Source: Verticillium longisporum (Eukaryota; Ascomycota; Sordariomycetes; Glomerellales; Plectosphaerellaceae). Taken from it: DNA of 64,000 nt. The stretch lies in contig JAETXT010000012.1 in the NCBI GenBank assembly GCA_019188255.1, positions 1,736,001 through 1,800,000 on the forward strand, given 5' to 3'. Of this stretch, positions 21,832 to 34,400 are shown piece by piece (the stretch's first letter is position 1; each line of letters starts with the position of its first letter). The notes under the pieces are model-generated. The model saw nothing but the letters and a program-made list of their open reading frames with translations. It was not told the origin of the DNA and made no database searches. The translations under genes were made by a program, and so were the position numbers.

Positions 21832-21914
21832 TGAATGGGATGGGATTCGAACCCATGCCTACGAAGTAGACTAGCACCTGAAGCTAGCGCCTTAGACCGC
21901 TCGGCCACCCATCC
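21832..21914 (-). tRNA. tRNA-Leu (CAG)
   Basis: A class II tRNA of 83 nt on the minus strand. It has acceptor GGATGGG/CCCATTC, D arm GGCCGAGCGGTCTAAGGC, anticodon stem CTAGC/GCTAG around loop TTCAGGT, a long variable arm CTACTTCGTAG and T loop TTCGAAT. It appears intronless. The first T4 downstream is about 36 nt away. Confidence 0.94.
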
Positions 21915-22736
21915 TAATGTTGATTGTTGAAGGCAAGCTTGGGAAAGCGCATTATAGTCTCAGACGCGCTCATGCCCCTTGCTGAGAATTCTGATTTCAA
22001 GACCCCTTCTTTCTGACCATTGTGCGATCTGAAGGGGTTTTACGGATGGAGGACATTTCTGGGTTTTATAGGTGAAGGAGACGGTAGCAGGCTTTAGCGG
22101 CTGAGCCTACAATCTCGTCATGAGACTCTCGCCTAATCCTTCTGCAGGGGAGAACATTGGAGCAACAGTCAGTCTCACGCCCGTGTCGGACTGAACCCCC
22201 AGATCTGCGGATGCGGGCTCAAGGCCCATCTCTTCATCATGCATCATGATATCTTTTGATCGCACGTTGCGTCCAAACCCACTTCGAAGCCGAGGAGACA
22301 TTGCATTTTATTCTTCTTGCGCCCCAATGACGTCCCGGCGCTTCAGTCCCCAGTGATCAGTCACCGGAGGACAATACGGAAGTACCCCGCACCCGACGTC
22401 AGATGCTCTGTGGACTGTCTGGGGAATGCGCTGAGGATCTACATGAAGGCGACCAAAAGGGCAGCTCGGTGATTTTGGCCTCTAGTTCCGGCACGTGCTC
22501 GCCATTGCTGGAGATCGGATCATTACTATGCGGAGCCATTGTTGCCCCTTCGTTTCGTCTGGGGCGCCGGAATTCGTTTTGGGGTGACGGTCTCAAGGAG
22601 AAGATGTATAACGCCTTGTTGAGTATTTATATGTGTGATCTTCAGGTCGGAGAATGGCCTGGTCCTTGCTTATTAGCGGACAACTTGATCTCTCAAGACC
22701 CATAATCGCATCCGGGAAGACTGCAGGCTGCCCAGC
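21915..22736. other. Intergenic region upstream of the DUF5695-like gene
   Basis: A possible TATA-like stretch (TATTTATATG, near 22623) lies about 110 bp upstream of the next start codon. Nothing else was recognised. Confidence 0.4.
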
Positions 22737-25565
22737 ATGCCATTCATCGCACCAGGTTGGTCAGCAGCCATCGTCAGCGTGCTTGCCGCCTCAGCCCTTG
22801 GTCAGGGAACGAACTTTCCCCCAGACACACTAGGACTCGAGAATGGCTTTATCGAGATCGATACACCCAACTTGAGCGCCCGCATTGTTCGCGATGCCCA
22901 GGTCCTAGCCTCTCTTCGTGTGGCAGAGGAGAGCTTCGACTTCCTGCCCTTCGATTACCTCGACCGCCGCAACCGCGATGGCCAGTATCATTGGGGTGAC
23001 ATCACCTACCGCTACCGCGAAGAGGGGAGCACAGCTTGGATCGACGGCGACTCGGCGAAGAAGCGACAGCCCGTCGAGTCGCTCAGCCCTGGGGATGCCC
23101 TCGCTGCGTCAGGCTTGGGGCCGACTCTTCCAAGTAGCCCGCTGAACATCACCCGTGAGTGGCTCGAGGTAGATGGCGACCTTGGACTTCGCTTTACAGT
23201 CGTCAACACCGGAGACGCGACCCTCGAGCTCGGCAGCCTCGGCTTCCCGGCCGAATTCAACAGCATCTTCACTCACCGCGAACCTCTCGAGATGCAGAAG
23301 TCTTGCTCCCTATCGGACCCGTACATTGGTCTCGTCGCTGGTCAGATCCGCGTGACGCCCGTCAACCCGGTCCGTGGCTCTCGCGCTGCACTCGTTGTCA
23401 CACCGCTGGGGGCACGTGCACACCACTCGAGGCATATCGCAATCTAGTAGAGCCGTCATTCCAGGACACAGGCTACGGGAGTCAGACATTCGAGGGCTTT
23501 TACGAATGGCAGGTCCTGTCCCGGGCGTGGGCCGAGAAGGAGTGGGCCGCGGCCGAGCAAGGGCCCTGGAACAACCCTTCGTCACGGGCCCTTGAGCCTG
23601 GCGAAGCGCTGCAGTTCGGCGTTCGCTTCACGGTTGCAACTGACGGCGTCCGAAGCTTCGATGACGCTGTCCGCAAGACCGGTACGCCCACTGCACTAGG
23701 CATACCAGGATATCTCCTCGCAAGAGATTTGCCGGGTCAGTTATTCATCAACGCATCATCCGCAATCAGCTCCTTCTCTTCCGAGCCGGCGGGCGCTCTA
23801 AGTGTTGAGGAGAACGACAATGGTGGGTATACAGTGACGCCGTCAAGCGCGGAATCCACCTGGGGTCGTGTACGCCTGACGGTCAAGTATGCCGACGGCA
23901 AGGTGCAAACCATCCATTACTTCATCACCAAGCCGACCAGCGAGGCGCTCGCCGACATGGGCAGGTTTCTCTTCAACGATGCCTGGTTCACTGATGAGTC
24001 AGACCCCTTCAACCGCACGCCTTCTGTGATGACCTATGACTACGAGGCTGGCGCCATCGTTGAGCAGGACTCGCGGGCCTGGGTGGCTGGGCTCAGCGAC
24101 GAGGGCGGTACCGGAGCCTATGTCGCAGCCGCCATGAAGCAAGTCTTGCAGCCAGATGCCGAGGAGGTCGCGAAGCTGGACGAGTTCGTCAACAAGGTTG
24201 TCTGGGGCCAGATCCAGCTCGAGGACTATTCAGTACGAAAGTCCATATTCTACTATGACCCGGATCGCATTGATTACAACTACAGCTCGACCATTGACTG
24301 GACAAGCTGGACGTCGTGGAACCGAGAAAACTCCTACTTCATCGACCGAGCCTACAATTATGTTCACCCAGCAGCCGCATACTGGGTTTTGTATCGCGTC
24401 GCGAGAGCGTATCCTGACTTGGTCAGCCATGACTGGCCATGGTACCTTGAGAAGGCCTGGGGAACTGCGCACCGCATGACGGATTCCGAGATATGGTACA
24501 ATGATATGGGTTTAATGGGCGAGACGGTATTTGGTTTCATCTTACAAGATCTCTTTCGCGAGGGCGAGACAAGCAAAGCAGAGCAGCTGGAAGCAAGAAT
24601 GCGAGAGCGTGCTCAGCTCTGGGACTCGCAGGACGTGCCTTACGGCAGCGAAATGGCCTGGGATTCGACTGGACAGGAAGGTGTCTACTACTGGACGAAG
24701 TAAGTGCCGCTTCATCGGTCTGGTGTCCTGCGAGATACTGACAAGTGTGATGTAGACATTTCGGCTTCGATGGGTCAGCTGCGCAAACTGTCGACAGTGT
24801 TCTTGGATACATGCCGACGGTCCCTCACTGGGGCTGGAATGGATGTGCCCGTCGATACTGGGACTTCATGTAAGTGGATGCTGTTGCTTGGAGCGAAGCG
24901 CAGAGCATTTGACTAAGCCCCGGCCGCAGCTATGGTGGTAAACTACGGCGCATTGAGCGACAGATCCATCACTACGGATCCGGCCTCAACGCGCAGGTTC
25001 TTCTCGCTGCCTTCCGCGATGATCCGGGCGACTCATACCTCGTCCGCGTTGGATACGCAGGCTCGTCTGCGCCCGTGTCAAACATCAACCAGGATGGTTT
25101 CCCTCGGTGGCATATCACGCGTGGCCAGACACCCAGAAATGGGACGGCATCACAGGAGACTACGGTGGCGGGTTCCTGGGCATGGCGCTCAGTGGTGGCG
25201 TGTATGTGGCAGACGACTCAGAGGTCGGTCTCGTGGCCTACGGCGGTATCCTCAGTCGTCAAGCAAGCTCCGTCACAGTACAACCAAAGGACGCAGTAAA
25301 GAGACGCGTGTACATCGGTCCGCTCAGCATCTTGGTCGAGATTGACGCTGGTATGGTGGAGGAGTTCTCATATGACGGTGAAAGCGTGACGTTGAACGTC
25401 AAACAGCCGGCGGATGGCCCACGAGCTGAATCGGTCATTGTCTGGATCGATTCGCGGTCTGAGAAGCAGTGGGGAGTGATCAGCAATGGGGCGGTCGAGG
25501 CACGCGGTGGTTGGCAGATAGGTTTCGGCGACGATGGGGCTGCGATCAAGCTTAGGTCGGCCTAA
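22737..25565 (+). CDS. Secreted DUF5695-like protein, two one-base frame breaks
   Basis: A large secreted protein of an uncharacterised family (DUF5695-like), probably carbohydrate-active by its general look; no reaction is established. A signal peptide is present (AAIVSVLAASALG). Exons are 22737-24699, 24756-24869 and 24930-25565. Introns of 56 and 60 nt have GTAAGT donors and join YYWTK to HFGFDGSA and YWDFM to YGGKLRR. The N-terminal half is beta-rich and the middle is helical (RAWVAGLSDEGGTGAYVAAAMKQ, WYNDMGLMGETVFGFILQDL), suggesting an alpha-barrel. Two single bases are missing, in G5 at 23408-23412 and in C3 at 25101-25103. Restoring one base at each gives exactly 905 codons. Because the flanking protein is well kept, consensus error is likelier than decay. 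Confidence 0.8.
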
Positions 25566-26352
25566 GGTAGACGGGTTCGTTTCAGGGACGCATTGTCAGT
25601 TGAGATTTGACAGTCTGCCGAGATTGTAGTCCTTCAAAGTAGGGATGAGGGAAGCATGACATGTCGATCTTCGTCAACGGCATTAAGCAAGTGGTTCCTC
25701 GTGAGACCTGGTGACTCGAGGGTGCGGGCGCATTCGACCGTCGCAGTCTGTGCAGACGTCTCTGCACAGCAACGGCGTGGCTTCGGCGAGCGCGTCTGAG
25801 TTGAAGTCAGAGAGCCAACGATTCTCGGCCAGCCGCTGTCGCTCATGCCTCGTATGCACTTGTTCAATTGTGTCCGTGCCACAGAGCTAACCAGAAATCA
25901 CGGCTCACGACTTGACCCTTGCCATGTGAATCAGTTGGTGTTCAGGCGTTCTTCGACAGCCGTGCCTCTGACTCTGCGCCTCCGTCATGTTGAGGTAGTT
26001 CCTGGCGACTAATTAGAGGACATTGGGTGTTCCTCTCGGAAGACGCAAAATAGAACAAAATGGATGTATGCCATGCCATAAGAGGAAGTCCTTGCTCAGG
26101 AACCGCCTGACTCTTTTGAAAGCGGAAAGAAAGTTACGCGGATCAGAAGGATCAGTGATCATGAGAGTTTAGTGGTGCTGGTCGAGACCTGGTACCAGGT
26201 CTCTGGAAGGTCGACTTCGGACGAGGCATGGCCAAGTGCTTCCGCATATTGACCTCATCAGGCTCTTTGTTCAGCTCCGCAGCCCTTTCAACGGGGTTTT
26301 GGGCCCAGAAGAAGCCACTCGGAACTCTCTAGCACGTGAGAAGCCGTGCTGC

Positions 26353-26384
26353 GTAGGTACCTAGGTACCTACCTTACCTGGCTA
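26353..26384. repeat. GTAGGTACCTAGGTACCTAC palindrome block
   Basis: Alternating GGTACC and CCTAGG palindromes, followed by CTTACCTGG. Related copies occur in many other spacers of this window. Confidence 0.8.
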
Positions 26385-28071
26385 CCTACGCTCAGACCAT
26401 CTCTCCACGCCACCCCATCTCTCGCCCGAAGTCACACACCACACGCTCATTAAGGTACACAACGAGATGGCTTGCTAGCCACTCCACGGACTTGCGCTTC
26501 CACTTACTTCCTCTAGTCCATCTGATCGTCGAGTCCCACTGCCCAGCGATACCGTGAACGAAACGTGAACGACGGAAAACGAACCACACTCGAGCAGACC
26601 TACCTATCTGTCTTTTGCGTGTCATGCATGATTCCTTTTCAGCCGCCTTCTCAAGTCAGCCCATATCAGCGTGGCATACAAGTTACAAGTTGAAGCGAAC
26701 TGCCCCGTCCCTCGACGGCTCCTACCTATCGACGTGGCCCGCCCGAGGAGTGCATGCAAAGACCGTCATGGTCAGGCATCCAGCCAACATCATATCGTTT
26801 GCCTCTCGTGGTAGACCTCAATATCCGAATCCAGTCATTCAGCCCCGTACTATTGATGGCCAAGATGGTCCATGCCACTGGCTTAGCCTCAAGCGTCCTT
26901 ACCACACTCAGAACAGCCTTCGCCTCATCGTTCCTTGTTCGGCCTAGCCCGCCAGACTACTGCAACGAGTACCGAGCTGACTTTCCTTCTGTCGCTTGCC
27001 GACCGCCAGAAGAACACAGCAGGCTCATTTCTCCTTGACCCCCTTCCCCCGGACCGCCCGATTCTGTCTATTGCCGGGCCTCGATACCCTTCCCACTGGA
27101 CTGGGAAGAGGGTTACATTATCCCAAATTGCCCGACGTCAGGTTAGGCTGCCTCGGATGTGACAGGCATGCAAGACTAGCACGACTCGGGCGATCCTCGC
27201 TGTGAGTGCTTTCAGCTACAGACGCTGTATTTCTGCCACGCGGAGCACGTCAAAAAAGGACTTCCCCAGAGTCGTTCTTTGTTTTCCCCACCTCGCCAGT
27301 TAGTCTCCAATAGCCTGGGCTCTTTGTTTCCCGGGACCTTTTTTCTTCCATCTTGGGTGGCCAGTTCTTTAAGACATGTCTGGGATCTGGACCCGGCTCC
27401 TGGCTCCTGGCTTTTTGTGGCTCCCTGACCATCCTCGCAGCATAATCAGCTGAGAGTGCGGGATGTGTGGTGACCGTCAGGTAGCTGAGCTGACCGTCCC
27501 TGGTCGCCTCCAAAGTCTCCACTCAACCCGGTCATAGGCACTGCGCGCGCCCGGTGAGCGACTCTTGGTGACACGCCGGACCTGCATCTCACTTCGTAAC
27601 TGTCGTGCAGAAGGACAGAAGAAATCATGCCATCCGATCGAAAAGTGCCACGCTCGGATGGCTTAACGGTGACAATGCGCACCTCCGTCTCCTTCAGGTG
27701 GTCATCCAACGGCCCTTAGCACACAGCTTGCTCATGATCATCCGGGCTGCCACCCTGCCACCTCACCCATGGCGCTCGATAGCTCCGACGATCATGGTCC
27801 AGCCCTAGACGCCCTGGGCACCATCTCGACTCGCTCCCCTGCCTGTGCAGTCATGCATCAGCCCAGCTTGTCGGTGAGGCCAGCGAAAAGGGCGGCACAA
27901 TAACCATGTGGCTCCAGTCAGATCGGTGCGGAGCCAACGAAGCTTATCTCTCTGCAGCCCAGTGCTGACTGGAAGACTTTCCAGGCCCAGGCCCGCCATA
28001 CCCGCAATACGAGACGATGTGGTGGGCGGCCACTTAGGAAGGGGGGCATACAAACAATTGTTGGCTTTGGC

Positions 28072-28126
28072 CAATCGACAAACAATCGACAAACAATCGA
28101 CAAACAATCGACAAACAATCGACAAA
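28072..28126. repeat. Five-unit 11-bp minisatellite
   Basis: Five perfect tandem copies of CAATCGACAAA. A related CAAACAATTG lies about 20 bp upstream of the array. Confidence 0.95.
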
Positions 28127-28563
28127 GTCACTCCTGGGGGTTGATTCCACCCGCACCAGGGCGCATCGCACTACCCCGGGTGCTCTAAACCCTGTCCGGA
28201 GGGAAAGGGGTCCAGCCAGAGTCATGTGTGCTAATTCGGGATCAGCAAGAAGTTCCCGTCCTTTGTTCTTCGGCTTGGTCCCTGGAGTGGGCCTTGTGCC
28301 TAGCCAAGTAGCTGGCAAGGCCTGAGCCAGGTAGCCGGAACGACCTTTCGGGGCTGGCGGTCTTAGCTTCTGACAGATGTGTACACACTTCAGAGAAAAG
28401 AACGGTCGTCTCGATACCCCTGACAGCGTCAGACGACTGCCGGTCGACAAGCGGCTCGACAGGGGACTGAGCTCGCTTGTAAGCCTCCGGGCTGATGGGC
28501 TCGACCACGCGAGGTTCAAGCCCCTCATATCCACGCAGCTATCGACATGTTCGAGGACGGGCA

Positions 28564-28572
28564 GATATAAAG
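28564..28572 (+). promoter_or_regulatory. Candidate TATA box of the peroxidase gene
   Basis: GATATAAAG lies about 180 bp before the start codon. A second AT-rich candidate (GATATATACC) is only about 40 bp before it and would leave almost no leader. Confidence 0.4.
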
Positions 28573-28750
28573 AGCAAGTCACCAGCCTCAACTCTCCGGA
28601 GATTGTGTCTCTCATCACCATCCTCGCTTGATCAGTAAACCACCCCCCACGCCCCCATCTTCCAGAACGGGCAACGCACCAAACACTGTCAGTCAGTCAT
28701 TACGCTGATATATACCCCAACCTGCCACCACTTAGTACTTCATTTGCATC

Positions 28751-30009
28751 ATGCATCTTCCCACCATCTTGACAACAACGGTAGCCCTGGCCTCTGTGCC
28801 GGGCGTACTCGGGCACCCGGGCATGGGTAAAGCCCTCGGCGAGATCATGTCACGACAGGCAGATGAGGGCGACTCAACAGAGCTCCTCGGCGACCTTGTC
28901 ACTCTCAAGGACAAAGATCTCACAAATGTCGGCAAGGATATCAAGAAGCTGCTCACCGGCAAGGGCAATCCTGAGTCCAATGAAAAGTACACAAAGGTTC
29001 CCCCAAGAACTCGGCGGCGTGCAAGGCGGACACTTGCTGCATTTGGAACTACATCGCCAAAGATATGTATGGCTTCATGGCCGGCCAGTCGGGTCGTTGC
29101 ACAAAGTGGGCCCGTTTCGCCGTCCGCATGGGATTCCACGACGCCGCCGGCTGGTCCAAGTCTACAGCCAGCCAAGGCAATGGCGCAGACGGCAGCATCA
29201 TTCTCAGCAAGAGCGAGCTGGATCGCTCCGAGAACAATGGTCTGCAAGAGATGGGCGCTCGCTTCCAACAAATGTACGACAACTACCGAGGGCAGGGTTG
29301 GGACATTGGCATGGCCGACCTCATTCAGATGGGCGCCAACGTTGCCACCGTGACATGCCCTCTTGGCCCCCGCATCAAGACCTATGTCGGCCGCAAGGAC
29401 AGCGCCACGCCCGCTCCCGACAACCTCCTGCCAGACGTCAATGCGGATGCCGACAGCCTGATCGCGCTGTTCCGTGACAAGACCATCGGCCCGCACGGCC
29501 TCGTCGCCCTTGTCGGCGCACACACGACGAGCCAGCAGATGTTCGTGAACGAAACCCGCGCTGGTGACCCTCAGGACAGCACACCCGGCGTTTGGGACGT
29601 CAAGTTCTACCCTGAGACGACGGGCAGGGCACCAGCGCGTGTGTTCCGCTTCCCCAGCGATATCAAGCTGTCGCAGCACCCTACAACGAAGAAGGAGTGG
29701 AAGGAGTTCTCTGGTGGCGGCGGACAGAACCACTGGAACGAAGACTACGCCCGCGAATACATCCGACTGTCTCTCCTCGGCGTCAACAACATCAACAAGC
29801 TGACCGAATGCACCAAAGTCCTGCCGCCCACCACCAAGAAGTTCTCGCCCTCTGATCAGCGCAAGGTCGAGAAGTGGCTCAACAACACTGATCACAAGGG
29901 CAAGGCGGCCAAGATTGCGGAGAACCTGCTGGCTGGCGACCTTGTCGTGGACGACGTTCCTGCCACGGCGAGCCCCACGGCACCTGCTGCCGTGACGCCG
30001 GCGGCTTGA
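28751..30009 (+). CDS. Secreted class II-type heme peroxidase, one frame break
   Basis: A secreted heme peroxidase related to fungal class II (ligninase-type) enzymes, which uses hydrogen peroxide to oxidise phenolics. The signal peptide is MHLPTILTTTVALASVPGVLG. After it come a conserved pre-domain (LLTGKGNPESNEKY) and a Cys-rich start of the catalytic domain (CKADTCCIWNYIAKDM). Distal Arg and His lie in VRMGFHDAAGW, the proximal His in LVALVGAHTTSQ, and a calcium-site-like TPGVWDVKFY follows. The tail is Ala/Pro/Thr-rich. The gene is intronless. One base is missing in the C5 run at 29000-29004; with it restored the frame is 420 codons. I cannot say whether manganese or surface-tryptophan sites are present. 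Confidence 0.85.
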
Positions 30010-30514
30010 TGGAGAGAGGATTCTGCAATAAAAACTGGTAGGCGTTTTGGGTGGAATGGCAACGATGCTAGGATTCTGGCGCATCGGGACATGGGGTCAA
30101 AGAAATAGAATTAGTCGTAATGAAATACATGATAAATGAATTATTGTTAAACAGTTAGCAACAAGTTGTACAACGTCCAGAATCTGTCTCGGAGTGTTTC
30201 TAACTCGTCGCCTCCCTTGCAGACCCTTACCTAGAAGGTGTATGCTAATCCCCCACGTCACCCAGGTGGCACCAGTCGGCCTAAATTCACATCCTCGGCT
30301 CCGCGTAAAAACAACTGACTGAAACAGGACAGGACAGGTGGAAGTAGAAGGAAGTGCCTGCGCAAAGCCAAATGACCGACGTCGCGAACTGCAAGAGCCG
30401 CTTCCGCGACCTGCAATCAATCTACCTTACCACTCCACTTCACAGCACTTTTGCTCCCCTCGCCCTCCCCCCCCTCCCTCTTCCCCCAATCCGGTCGCTT
30501 CCAGATTTCCAGCC

Positions 30515-31469
30515 ATGGGCCACCACAACATTCGTTATGTTGGCGATCCGAATGCCGACTCAGGTTTCTGGGGCACCCCGACCAGTGTGGCCAAGTAGGT
30601 CCATCTCGTGCCAACAGGGCCCCTCAGAAGCATACTGATTATTGCCCAGCTTCTGCGAGGAAGACTATGCCGTTACAAGCTACATAGCCGAATTCATCAA
30701 TACCCTGACCAATTTATCTTACAGTCTGTGTCGACCCTATCCCAAAATGGGACCACCCTCCATCTGACCGACCGTAGTTTACTATGCTTTTCGCTATGCA
30801 AAGAGTGCCAATCCTGCAATCCCATGGTATCGGAAGATTGACTTCATGGCCTTCTCCCTCATCTGCGTCGGCGTCACGTCCGCCATGTTCCACGGCACCA
30901 TGCGTCAGGTGCCTCAGCTCATGGACGACCTATCCATGCTCCGCCTTGCCGGTGCCCTCCTCCAGCCCATTTACGCCCTGAACCAGACGCCTTTTCGCCG
31001 CGTACTCGTCGCGTTGACGCTGATTTTTGGCATTGGCACCGTGTCCGTCATCTACGCCCGCAGCGGCCGCATCGTCATCCACATGTGGACCTTCATCACG
31101 CTGCTGACGTTCATCTGGCCACGCACACTGTATCTGGTGCGCAAGACATGGTATTCGGGGGCGCAGAAGAGGGTGCTGATGCGAAGTTTTGCGCGCGCCG
31201 GCTGGGCTCTGCTGGCAGGGTATGCACTGTGGAACGTCGATCTGGAGCTGTGCCTCGGATTGAGGGCCCTGCGGGACAAGGTGGGCATGCCTTTCAGCTG
31301 GGGCTTGGAGCTGCATGGCTGGTGGCATTTCTTGACGGCGCTGGGCGCGAGCCACTACATTCGTCTCGTGAGGATGTTGACGGGAGAGGAGGCGATCAAG
31401 GTGACGCCAGAGGACGAGGCGGCTGTGAAGGCGCACAGGCAGGAAAAGGAGGCCAGGCACAAGAGGTGA
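30515..31469 (+). CDS. Alkaline (phyto/dihydro)ceramidase
   Basis: A seven-helix membrane enzyme of the ER/Golgi that splits ceramides into sphingoid base and fatty acid, like yeast YPC1/YDC1. Exons 30515-30594, 30650-30723 and 30778-31469 give 281 residues; the introns (55 and 54 nt) restore VANFCEEDYAVTSYIAEFINT and NLSYIYYAFRYAK. The catalytic set known from human ACER3 is present with the right spacing: Ser86 and His90 (SAMFHGT), Asp101 (MDDLSM), His231 and His235 (LHGWWHFL). The C-terminus is charged and ends in KR-rich sequence. The frame is intact. It follows the peroxidase by about 500 bp in the same direction, without evident functional link. Confidence 0.93.
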
Positions 31470-34400
31470 TAAGGATGACTGGACGACGCAGAACCTATAC
31501 GGGGCTCGTGAACAATGTGGGCAGTTAACCTTGACATATAATTCATCCTTGTAAACGAAATAAAAAGACATCCAGTTCGCGACCAATCTAAGTAGTGTTC
31601 CACTTGAGCACCATCATCAACATCCTCAATACAATCGACTAACACAAATGTTGATCAGTACCAAAACGCCACGACCGTTGGGTCTACTGATTCCCATGGT
31701 TTGGGGGCCAGGACGCGAACATTAGGTCCGTCAACATAGAGCTACCTCTCAGAGCTACCTTGCATAATTCATGAGAGACACTTCGAACAGCAAAGGCAAC
31801 CCTCTGTCATTTGCGAGGTAATCAATTGATGCCACAACTGACTGATTGCTCACGTGTGGTGTGTCTGATACTGAAGTCTTCGAGCTTCGACTCCGCTCAA
31901 GCATTTGCATTCAACATCAATACATCAATCGGACGAAAAGAGGTTATGCAAATATTAGGAAAGGGAAAACCTCTAGAGTGGATAATGTGCAGCAGGCTCG
32001 GGAGCAAAGGTCAACTCGACAAACACATCTGGACGACGCAGTCCACCCGAGATCACGTGTACACAGAGGAAGACCCAGTAGAAGAAAATTCTCATTCAGG
32101 AGAACCCCACAATGCGGATGCTGTAAACTTGATTGGCCAAGTACGCTGGCTGGCCACGAGTGGGTCGGCACCTCAGATCGCCTATAAAGAAGCCGTCGCT
32201 GGCTGCCCATTTTACCTTTTCTCTTTTTCTTCTTCATGTCGACAATACTTCAGTAAGTTACCCCTAGAAGGAGCACATTCTGCTCTGTATCTACTGCGCT
32301 TCCGAACAGTTGCTAACCCCTACTTCAGGAGAATCATTTCTATAGTATTCGACCTACTCTGGGTTCTCCAAAAGAGCCACAGATCCCACCCTGGTTGATG
32401 ATTGATATCCTCGGCACCCTAGAGTGAATGGCTCTGGTTGCCCTCGCACTGCCTGCAAAGGTGGCGGCTCTTCCTTCTGGAAAGCTGTATAGAGGGCGTT
32501 TGATGATCTCGTCCCTGTCTTGCGGTCTTGCCCTTGGGCGCGCGGACGGGGTGGGTGCTGACGGACGTCTGACAGGCGTGTCTTTTTCCTCATTTTCATT
32601 GCGCGCCGAGCTCGCCTCGGTCGTGAAGAAGATCGCTAGTTGACACTGAGCTGCACAAGCAGTCACATGTGACATTCTATCAAGCAAACGCTCTTTTCCT
32701 CCTCCCGTCAGACAATCGCTCTCCAACCACAGGTCCTTCCTCGCCAACGATCACCTCGTCCTTGAGTAGCACAAGCTGTGATGCTGTATGGAACACCTGC
32801 AACCCAGGAATCACCATCGGCCGTCCTCGCAAAAGCGCAAATGCCTTCTTTCCTCCGACGCTTCGCCCCCAGCATCACTGCCCTTATTGCCAATGGCACA
32901 CGCGCTTCTCTATGCAGATATTGATCCACTACATCACTCCTGGACTACTGCCATTGGAGGCTCTCAGCTTGGCAGTCACCCGCCGGGTCACTTTATATCG
33001 CGGGGCGTACTCTGTACCGTTTGCTGCGATGCCATGTGCCGCGGCCTGCTCAACAGCCCGGCTGCAGACTGGCTTTCATCCTAGGCTCGGCGTTGCAACT
33101 GCAGAGGAGGGCTTTCTACCTCTACCTCCACCGAAACGGATCCAGCAACGGCTCTAACGATACCCATGGCTACCCGTGCCGCGCGCGTCAGCACCCACGG
33201 CCTCCGTCCGCCGCCTCTAGGCATGGTGAAGTCATCCGAGCCAGGATCTCATACCAGCCTGAACATGACGCACCACCGAGACGGTACCTCGGAAACGGCT
33301 AGGGCGTAAAACGTTCCCATGACTTCAGAATATAGCGCTGCTCTCTGCGGCCGTAACTGGGTCAGGCGGCGGTGGGGGGGAGGGGCAGACAGCAGGTTGC
33401 CCGAGTTAGAAGTTCACCTGTCTGGCCGGCATGCAGTAACGGTGTTGGTCTTTCGAAAGGTACCGACCGACCTTGGTGCCCAGGCTTGTCTCAATACCCA
33501 AGCTTTAAGACAGGGTCTGTGGACGAGTGAGTTCAGCATCCCACCGCGTTAACGGCAGTTTCATTGCAGCCACCATAGCCGAGTCCAATCAGTCACGATC
33601 CTCACGGCGATAGAAACGGCTCGAATCTGGTTGTGAGAACCAAACAGTCTCAGTAATGGCAATGATCGCCAAAAGACCTCGTACATACCCACAGACTCCA
33701 TTGCCTGTGGGTACGATAAAGAGACCTCAACGGCATGTCGTCCGCAGGTTATTTCTAGTAATCATGAGGCCTTGCAATGCTTCTCGGCGTCCGGAAGACG
33801 GAGCGCGGCCGCCATGCCTGCGCCCCTAACTCGGGACGAGAAGATGTCACCTCAAACTTGCCAGTCACCTAGGTACCTATGTAGGTAGCCAACGAGATGC
33901 CGCCGCGACGACTAGGATTCGGGGTCAAGAGAACGCATTTTTTAGCCTTGGGTAGTAGTACCTAAGCCACATTGAGAGATTCACATTTTCAACGAATCGA
34001 ATCTCGATGTTGCCGATTATCTGTTTCGTCATTTCCGACTTCAACCAAGCTTGGGCTGGCTACGGAACTATCTTTTAGCTTCGCAACATATCGACAGGCG
34101 GACCAATGCCAATGCCTTCATTGTCCTCGTCCTCCATTAAGGTAGGTATGGAATAGGTCCAAACCTCCGGCAAAATGTGGGCAAGGTTGCCTCCGCATAC
34201 CTACCTATTCACAGCACACCTAGTGGAGAGAGCCGTGGCGAAGTGCCGTCGTGGGGCTTCGCCCTTAGCCATCATCTCTCCGCAGTACCCCTGCTTCCAC
34301 CTGCCTGATCGCCTCTGCTAGTCGATTACCAGGCTGGATGGCTACGGGCTTTAAATGAAGTAGGGACCAGCATCTTGTATTGGATGAGACCCCTGGACTG

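Larger units (their letters stand above)
25566..28750. other. 3.2-kb intergenic region
   Basis: No gene is supported. It contains a tandem GGTACC/CCTAGG palindrome block (26353-26384), a five-unit 11-bp minisatellite and the peroxidase promoter. The open frames have no recognisable domains or fungal codon pattern. Confidence 0.5.

Noticed and set aside
28072..28126. CRISPR-like array
   Set aside because: The units are 11-bp head-to-tail copies without spacers, in a eukaryotic genome. It is a minisatellite.
28034..28621. 195-codon minus-strand frame with repeated VDCLSI
   Set aside because: The repeat is only the translated minisatellite, and no domain is visible in the rest.
30097..30420. 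107-codon minus-strand frame before the ceramidase
   Set aside because: It crosses the peroxidase 3' region and ceramidase leader, and shows no recognised domain.
31811..33157. Several 100-195-codon frames
   Set aside because: No domain, no splice pattern and amino-acid composition of random sequence.
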